A stretch of DNA of 64,000 bases from assembly GCA_038501625.1 (NCBI GenBank), contig JAZAYU010000175.1, positions 330,001 through 394,000 of the forward strand. The letters are read 5' to 3'. The notes beneath the pieces are model-generated. The model was not told where the DNA came from, made no database searches, and was given only the letters and a program-made list of their open reading frames with translations. This document shows positions 57,170 through 64,000 of this stretch, one piece after another. This stretch comes from Corbicula japonica. Taxonomy: Eukaryota > Mollusca > Bivalvia > Venerida > Cyrenidae. Both the position numbers and the translations under genes were made by a program. Position 1 is the first letter of the stretch; every line of letters begins with the position of its first letter.

Positions 57170-59505
57170 TATCTAACATTTACAGATTAGACATAATAGT
57201 TTACATTTCAAAACGTTATAATAGTCGGAATAAATAATTTTAGTTAGTGCATATATAGGAAATATTTCAAATAGTCTTAGAAAAATAGATAGAAATTTAC
57301 AGAATCAGAGTGATCGAGTTTTAACAGGTATGGGAGATATGGAGTTGTGAACACGTGCCATTAATGAGATATTCTCAATTCGGGTTGACACCGATCATTA
57401 AATTTGATATGTGAAATGTAATGCGTTTCAAAGCAGAATTAATAATTTTCTGTCGTGCTGAAAACGGTAGCGAACAAAAATTATGATGATTATCTGTTAT
57501 AATTATGCTATAACACATTTTTGTAACGCGAGAGCTTAACTTTAGCGGATTGGAAGGGTATGCTACTATGCTGAAAAAATGGTAGCTTACACAAAAATGA
57601 CGATTTTTTGTTGTTTTGTCAAATAACGTGTACTTTAATTTAAATATTCACTGTGTTTCATATTTTTAAAGTATATTATCAATATCAGTTTAATACTTAG
57701 TTTAATAATTAATAATCTTTAATTCTTTGTAAGCGGTTGACACTTTTATTACCAATAAGATGTTGATATCCATTAAAGTTGTCATGGTTATATTGCCCGA
57801 GGCAGATAACTTATCGGAATTTTAGGGATTTTACATCCATACGTATAATCAACCGTGACCGCATATTAAGAAACAACTTAATTAAAAATACGAGCGAAGT
57901 AATACCATTCATTATTTAAGTTCACCTAAATGCATTTTAGAAATAAAGTTTTATATTGGACACATTTACTTAGCAAATGAAAACCTTGTACGGGAATATC
58001 TGACACAAATATTATTTACAGAATTATTCTCGTGATTCCTCCTAAAACATACGGATTAGGCTGTTCAATTCTGATGCCACAGAAATCAAAAGATTTAAAA
58101 ACTTTAATGTTATATATAAAAATAAACGTCTAGGATTGCGGGTTTTAATAGTGCAAAATTCTTTTTAAAAATGATATTTCGTACGTAAAACGAGTCGTCG
58201 ATATTCATATTGACATGACAAAATTCAAATGTCCCATGTTACATTTGCAGCCACCCTTCTCTAATGATGCGTCAGTGGGCCGTTAAAAGTCAGGGGATTT
58301 TACACATGTCGACTGCAACGTTGACGTGACATCATTGGCGCATATTTCTGTCAAAGTTGTTTGGGAATTAAAGAATTTTTTACGAGCGAATGAACGAAAA
58401 TTTGAATGAAGGGAATTTGTCCCGCGCGCGATAAAATATTTTAGTACAGTTTTTGATAACATAGTTGACATAAAACTTTTTTTCATTCAAGCTTACATTT
58501 TTGCCATGAAAATACACTTTTCATATTGTTTGTGAAATTCACTGATTTTTTAGAAAGTAATTTACATTATTTCCGAAATCCGTAAAATGGTTTGTCCTTT
58601 CAAATGTCCCCAAATAAAAAAACTGCATTATATTTGTATACAGATAAATTAACGTTGTTCCTTTATTGAAAAATCATGCGTTGTATTTTAGAAGTAATTT
58701 GCCAATAAAAATACACTTTTTCTTGCGATTATTTTGATATATAAATGATTGTACTTTCATGCTTAGTTATTTTCTATTAAGCAAAACAAATTGTCCACAC
58801 CCAATGTCCCTCGACGTTAAAGTAAGCATAAAAGTTGACGTTAGTATATACTAATCAGTTAAATGCTTTGAAATAAATCAACATACTGGAATATTTTGCA
58901 GTCACTTAGAATTTCTTGACAAGGTATAATATTTAGACAAGAAACTTTCATTTTTAAGGATTTTTTAGTTTTATCCTATTTCCTTTCCCATAGATTAACG
59001 GCCTAGTACGTCACATAAATTTAAAGAAAATATTAAAATATGGAATAATAGAAAGAAAAAAAGAAAATTGCTGTGAAAATAAATTGAAATCTCTACAGAA
59101 AGAAGGTTGAAGAAAGAATGTACCGAATAAAAACACATATATGAAAGGGACACAAACGTGAATACTAAAGACGTGGTAAACTAAAACGCAAAATAATTGT
59201 AGACGTTAAACTTATGCAAAACCGTATTTTCCAACAATGCGGAAAAACATAGATCGGTCATTAATTTAAAATGTCACATCAATATTTGTTTTAAACCCGT
59301 ATCTAACATACGAAATATTCACATTATCCATGTACATGATAACTTTCATTTTCTGCGCTGCGAATGATAGCGTCAAAAAGACCGAATTTAACGTAGTTTT
59401 ACATGTAACGTCATGGGTCACCAGTATTTGACGTTCCGTCTAGTTATTTATTGTTATTAATAATCAAAGTGAACTTAAATATAAATACAGAAACTTTATG
59501 TGTGT
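57170..59505. repeat. Family-G segments, first set
   Basis: Blocks at 57170-57340, 57715-58035 (TTGTAAGCGGTTGACACTTT, AAAGTTGTCATGGTTATATT, CGAGGCAGATAACTTATCGG) and 59440-59505 recur in the same order at 61545-61680, 62565-62845 and 62855-62920. Between blocks there is no gene or other repeat recognised. Confidence 0.65.
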
Positions 59506-59818
59506 TCAATAACAACAAAACATCGCCATCGTACATTAAATACAACAAAACTTTGTTTTGGACACCTTTGCTATTTCCCATGTACAAAACGTCCACAATT
59601 GATAAAAGATCTAATTGGTAACGATTCCTTTATCACAAAAAATAATACACGTTATGAGGAATGTGTCTTGTTTTCTTGAATTCGCATCTGGTATCATTTT
59701 ACAACAGAGGTGAAAATTATTAATTTATTTAGTGCATAATGAAATGTCACATTTTTCATTTCACTAAACCGCGAATGCAAGTTAATGCCCCAGGCCCAAG
59801 CAAGTCGATATCGATAAA
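59506..59818. other. Non-coding spacer
   Basis: Nothing recognised. Confidence 0.4.
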
Positions 59819-60001
59819 TTGTAATAGCAACGCAACTTCTTTCAACACGAAGTATATTTCGTGTTTAAAGAAGTTGCGTTTCTAATTACTTTCAGCAGTT
59901 ATATATATCGTCAAAGAAATTAGAAGCGCAACTTCATTAAACACAAAATATATAAATCCAGATATATTTCCTGTTTAAAACAGTTGCGTTTCTATTGTAA
60001 C
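59819..60001. repeat. Pair of related hairpins
   Basis: Hairpin 1 (59819-59890): AGCAACGCAACTTCTTTCAA, CACGAA pairs with TTCGTGTTTAAAGAAGTTGC-GTTTCT. Hairpin 2 (59916-60001): AGAAGCGCAACTTCATTAAA, CACA pairs with TGTTTAAAACAGTTGCGTTT-CT. The stems are related to each other, so this is a tandem pair of one miniature palindrome. Confidence 0.85.
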
Positions 60002-60868
60002 ATACATGTAATTATTATTGGATCAATTTTTGCCTTTACAAAATTCAGTAAAGCATAACTTAAACCTCAAAACAGGATTCGCAATAAAAACAGGATATCG
60101 CAATAACTTGTTTTCTATGTGAAGGTTATATCAATCAACAAATTATCTCTCTCCTTTTTTTTATTCAGTTTCCACATATTTTTTAAATTAATAAAACGAC
60201 CATAGTTTAAACGAGGCGGATCGCTAGTTTTTCAAAACTTTAAGTAGAATATACTGGGGCGGATCCAGAAAGTGTTCAGTGAGGTTGTTTGAACCCTCCT
60301 TTTTTTAAGAAGTGGGGGAGGGGAGCAATGTTTTATGTTCATGGAGATTTTGGTAAGAAAGTTGGAAATTATCAATATCATACAACTGTCGCAAACGAAC
60401 CCCATTTCCAGGAATCCTACATCCGAGCTTGAATATGTATGATGCTGAGGTAGTTAACTTTTAATCTCAAAACAGAATATCGCAGTATACTTAAAAAATT
60501 TGTTCTATATTTTAATGCGCGTGTTGTCGGCGTCGTCACAATACTAATTGTCATTGTAATCATAATGATCAAGTTTGGCTTGGTTATTAAATTGCAACTC
60601 CATTTCAGCATGATTTTTTAAATTTGTTCCAGAAAAACATAAAATCACATATAGATAAAGCACTTACACTAAAATCTTTAAAAATGCATTTGGAGGCTTA
60701 ACATGCTTACTTTGATTTAACTTTTAGGACCTGTTCCGCATTTAAAAAAACCTTATCATACATGTAACATAAAGCCCCGAATCTAAGAATGGAGACCAGT
60801 CTCACAAGCCAGCAATCCGTTGATACGTTAACCTGTCTCAGAATTGACAAATGGAAATTCGCGAGCAT
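60002..60868. other. Non-coding spacer
   Basis: Includes a G-rich word GAAGTGGGGGAGGGGAGCAA at about 60309-60329. No gene is seen. Confidence 0.4.
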
Positions 60869-60991
60869 AGAGTTGAGATCTCTCCGGAAACGAGCGAGAG
60901 CTCGCGCAAATATTATCATATTATGTATTTTCAGGTATTGCAGAGTTGAGATCTCTCCGGAAACGAGCGAGAGCTCGCGCAAATATTATCA
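60869..60991. repeat. 50-bp exact direct repeat, period 73 bp
   Basis: 60869-60918 and 60942-60991 are identical over 50 bases (AGAGTTGAGATCTCTCCGGA ... CAAATATTATCA), separated by 23 bp. Each copy holds the palindrome GCGAGAGCTCGC. A 112-codon frame through it (60789-61127) is not recognised. Confidence 0.95.
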
Positions 60992-61544
60992 CGCGAAAAG
61001 ATGTTTGAACTCGACGATTGCTAACCCGGTTACTGAATTTCCAACCTTAAGTAAATTCGATTTTGCAAGTAATTTTATGCCGAGTCTTAGTTTTATTAAT
61101 TCAAGTTTACCACGTTATTCAGATTAACTATCTCTTAAGCTTACACAATTACGTAATGTAATATACCCAATCAAGCAATTTCTGAACAAATAAAGTCCTA
61201 TTCCAACTTCAAATAAACACGGTAGATATTAACAAATCGACCATTTCAATTTATTTAGTATTTATAAGTTTACTTAATACACGTATCCACAAAATTCTAA
61301 ACATCACGATTTGAGGGAATACCGATATACACCGTAATGTGACACTTTAAGAGTCAATTTTAAGTCAATTTATTCGATTTAAAAACAGGATCTTAAGCCA
61401 GTCTACATCCTTCCATACAAACATCACTCTCAATGCAGTAGGGCAGAAAGTAGACTGGCTATTATAACATTTTGTTAGGATGCATAAAACTATAAAAAGA
61501 CAAACAAACTTTTTATCAGACCAGCGGCTATTCTAGCCTTATAC
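60992..61544. other. Non-coding spacer
   Basis: GCCAGTCTACATCCTTCC (about 61396) and AGTAGACTGGCT (about 61450) form a short inverted pair. Nothing else is recognised. Confidence 0.4.
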
Positions 61545-62925
61545 ATGTTATACATTGTAGTCGAAATAAATAATTAGGATAGTGCAGATTATAGAAGTGA
61601 TTTAAAATAATCATAGAAAATAGATAATAAGATAAAAGTATTTAAGAAAATGAGGGATAGATTTTTAACAGAGGAAATTATTTGTTCATAATTTCTGGTG
61701 GATCTTTCGGGTCTAAATAATGCGTTTTACAAAAAAAACAAACACGCCAGGAACCGCTCGTTAAGCTGTTGCTCTCTTGCAGTGGGATTCTTGCAACTGG
61801 CACCCACACTGGCAATGATCTTTGTAGCCAGGCCTTATGGTTCATTCACGGAGAAGAAGCAGTGATACGAGTATATGTCAGTTACTAAAAAGATATGGAA
61901 CTATGGATATTTGTAATTAATGATATATTGGCAATGCGGTTCGAAATCGATCAATATTTTACATGTAGATGTGAAAATAAGTATAGGTTATAGTTTATTT
62001 GGAGGCTTGTATGAAAATTAAAGCCTCTAAATAAACTATAACGTATATAATGGTCGAAATTATTTTTGTAACTGACAAAACAGTCGCCGCCTAAATTACC
62101 ATGTATGGGTGTGCAGACGATCAATAGTCAAACTGAAAGTAGTTTTGTGACGTTCTCATTAAATGACCCGTAAACATGTACTGAGATAATATTATAGAAA
62201 GTGAATTATGAAATTTCTTTATCTGAAAACACCATGTGAACAAACTAATTCTTAGGAAAAAAACCTGTGTAGCAGTCTGTCCTTGGGATGAGAAACAAGG
62301 GTTCGTCCGTGGAAGTTCCATTTTACCATTTCCTTCATTAATAAATCATTCATAACATGGCAAAAGAGTTTATATCCAGATCAACGCGCTCATCCGTGTA
62401 TTCTGATCACGATCGACACTTCTCGCTGTTAGATTCACTAGATTATATAGAGGAAATCGACCTTTATTAAACATTTTTCCGACGCGCGACTTAATAAGAA
62501 TTAAGGTTCATTGGCTTAAAAATAATTTCAACCATTATTACCCTTTAAAGGCAGAATAAATTGCTGCACATACTTTGTAAGCGGTTTGATAATTTTATAA
62601 CTGATAAGATGGCCATATCCCTTAAAGTTGTCATGGTAATGATTGCTCGAGGCAGATAATTTACCGGAATTTGAGGGATTTTACATGCGTAATAATACAT
62701 TCAACTTAGAACTAAATTTAAAAATTAGCAGAAAAACGCTCATCTGAACTGCATTATTATTTTTGGAATAAAGCTTTATATTGAACATTTACTAAGCATG
62801 TGAAATCCCTGACACAAATGTTGTTTACAGAATTAAATAGACTAAGTTATCTATTTTTTTAATAATCAAATTGAACTACAGAAATAAATACAGAAGGTGT
62901 ATTCGCGTTCTTTACTGTAGACAGA
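61545..62925. repeat. Mosaic repeat: family-G blocks interrupted by family F
   Basis: Family-G blocks (61545-61680, 62565-62845, 62855-62920) flank a deleted family-F copy (61983-62540). The same G blocks at 57-59.5 kb have no F between them, so F probably inserted into this G copy. Confidence 0.6.
61983..62540. repeat. Family-F repeat, deleted copy
   Basis: Matches 46436-47278 in order, but the hairpin is shortened (61988-62041) and two internal stretches are missing. Confidence 0.8.
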
Positions 62926-64000
62926 AACCCGACGGATTGAAACCTGTTATAAAATGAATACTAGTATTTTACCAATTATAATTTCAACCACTAAGTCGGT
63001 AAGTGCTTATACATGACAGAGCAATCTAAAACTTTAGCTGGTCGCGCGGCTGCGCTGCGCTATGCTGATTATAGTCCGTAAATTCATTAACCTATATACA
63101 TATCCAATAGCCTGACGATTATTTTATATGAATGAACATCCGTATTTAAATAAAAATTCTTTGTAGTAATTTATTTTATCATGTCCCATGTATATTATAC
63201 ATAGGCATTTATGAAATTAAATATCAATATGATTTTGACAATAAACTGTAGAATTATGAAACAAAATAGATATTTGAATTTAGCTGTAAGTTGTTTTCTT
63301 TTACTTTAATATAAGAACATGTATTCAACATTTCAGCTAGGTACCTTATTTCAGCATGGTAGCATATTTACTTAATAATACTGGGAAATCATTCAATGAC
63401 GCGTTAGTAGAGAAATAAAGAAATAAATTTCCCCCAAAATCGAAAAATACTGGATTTCCATTGAACAAAATAATTTTGTAACCTTTAAATTCGCGTTCAA
63501 ATGACTTATGAGCAGTATAAATAAAAATAAAATTTGTTCTTCATTGCGCCATGGTAATTTAGAACAGCTCGCATGTTAATCACAAATATATGTCCATTAA
63601 AAGCCGTTTTAAAATGTAACTTATTTAGAAAGTTAGTGTTACGAAACACGTTTATAAGTTGACACTTATTACATGTAGCTACATTTGTGCAAATAATCTC
63701 TGTATTGTTTGAGACCGCCATTTTTTAAGTTTTATTAGCATAAGTAATATTTTAGCCCCGAATAATGGTTTAATGTTGGGTTATATTCTCAATGAAAACA
63801 TTTTTAATTTTAACGGGGTATCTAATCTGCAGACTAAAATAAACTTATCTACATCATTAAAATAATTTTTAAAAAACGCGTCATTTTAAAGCGTTATTTT
63901 TCTTAATAAGGACATTTTAATTCAAAGAAATGTAAAGACCACCTTCCCAGCGATCGCTTATCAAGCGATAAGTGAAACTCCGCCTGCAACATTTAGTGCG
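62926..64000. other. Trailing non-coding stretch
   Basis: AT-rich, with no gene. The last 55 bases contain GCGATCGCTTATCAAGCGAT, a short self-complementary word. Similar TAAGTGATAAGCGAC wording occurs inside the foldback at 4800-4850, so another foldback element may begin at the window edge. Confidence 0.35.

Noticed and set aside
60789..61127. 112-codon frame
   Set aside because: Spans the 50-bp direct repeat and has no recognisable domain or signals.

Overview
This is AT-rich, intron- and repeat-dense eukaryotic nuclear DNA with very low coding density. The best guess for its source is a bivalve mollusc. That is an inference from three things: an intronless Mab-21/cGAS-like gene next to a decayed paralogue, an NHL beta-propeller gene of the kind expanded in bivalves, and many palindromic MITE-like elements with a PIF/Harbinger relic. 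No rRNA, tRNA, CRISPR array or bacterial operon structure was seen.

Layout. (1) 0-9.5 kb: an intact Mab-21-domain gene (1559-2965) and a 3'-side paralogue wrecked by a frameshift and two stops (7138-8526). Between them is a 1.1 kb foldback element with an exact 8-bp target duplication (4115-5226). GA/TA and CT microsatellites follow. (2) 10.2-27.1 kb: a PIF/Harbinger transposase pseudogene whose interior is the left breakpoint of a young head-to-tail duplication of about 7.9 kb (10912-18790 and 18795-27142). Each copy carries the same dispersed repeats, a 9 x 19 bp minisatellite and a CCAAT-containing palindrome. Copy 2 has about 453 bp that copy 1 lacks. (3) 27-30.1 kb: a SINE-like fragment, then the NHL-repeat coding exon (29074-30081). 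(4) 30-49 kb: no convincing gene. It holds foldback and palindromic elements, including a 249-bp palindrome, a 149-bp near-perfect palindrome inside a 1.36 kb inverted-repeat element, and a 2.2 kb element with arms of about 510 bp. (5) 49.6 kb: a probable first coding exon of a secreted protein (signal peptide, phase-1 donor). Its later exons were not found. (6) 50-64 kb: a TTCCGATCGGAA palindrome array, trinucleotide microsatellites, a 282-bp tandem duplication and mosaic copies of repeats seen elsewhere in the window.

The two real genes are probably unrelated in function: a candidate nucleotidyltransferase-fold innate sensor and a beta-propeller scaffold. Nothing links them beyond proximity. 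The main biology here is transposon and fold-back-driven turnover of an accessory, immune-gene-containing region. No clear previously undescribed system was found. The most unusual items are the palindromic repeat families and the transposon-bounded duplication. All alignments and identities were judged by eye.
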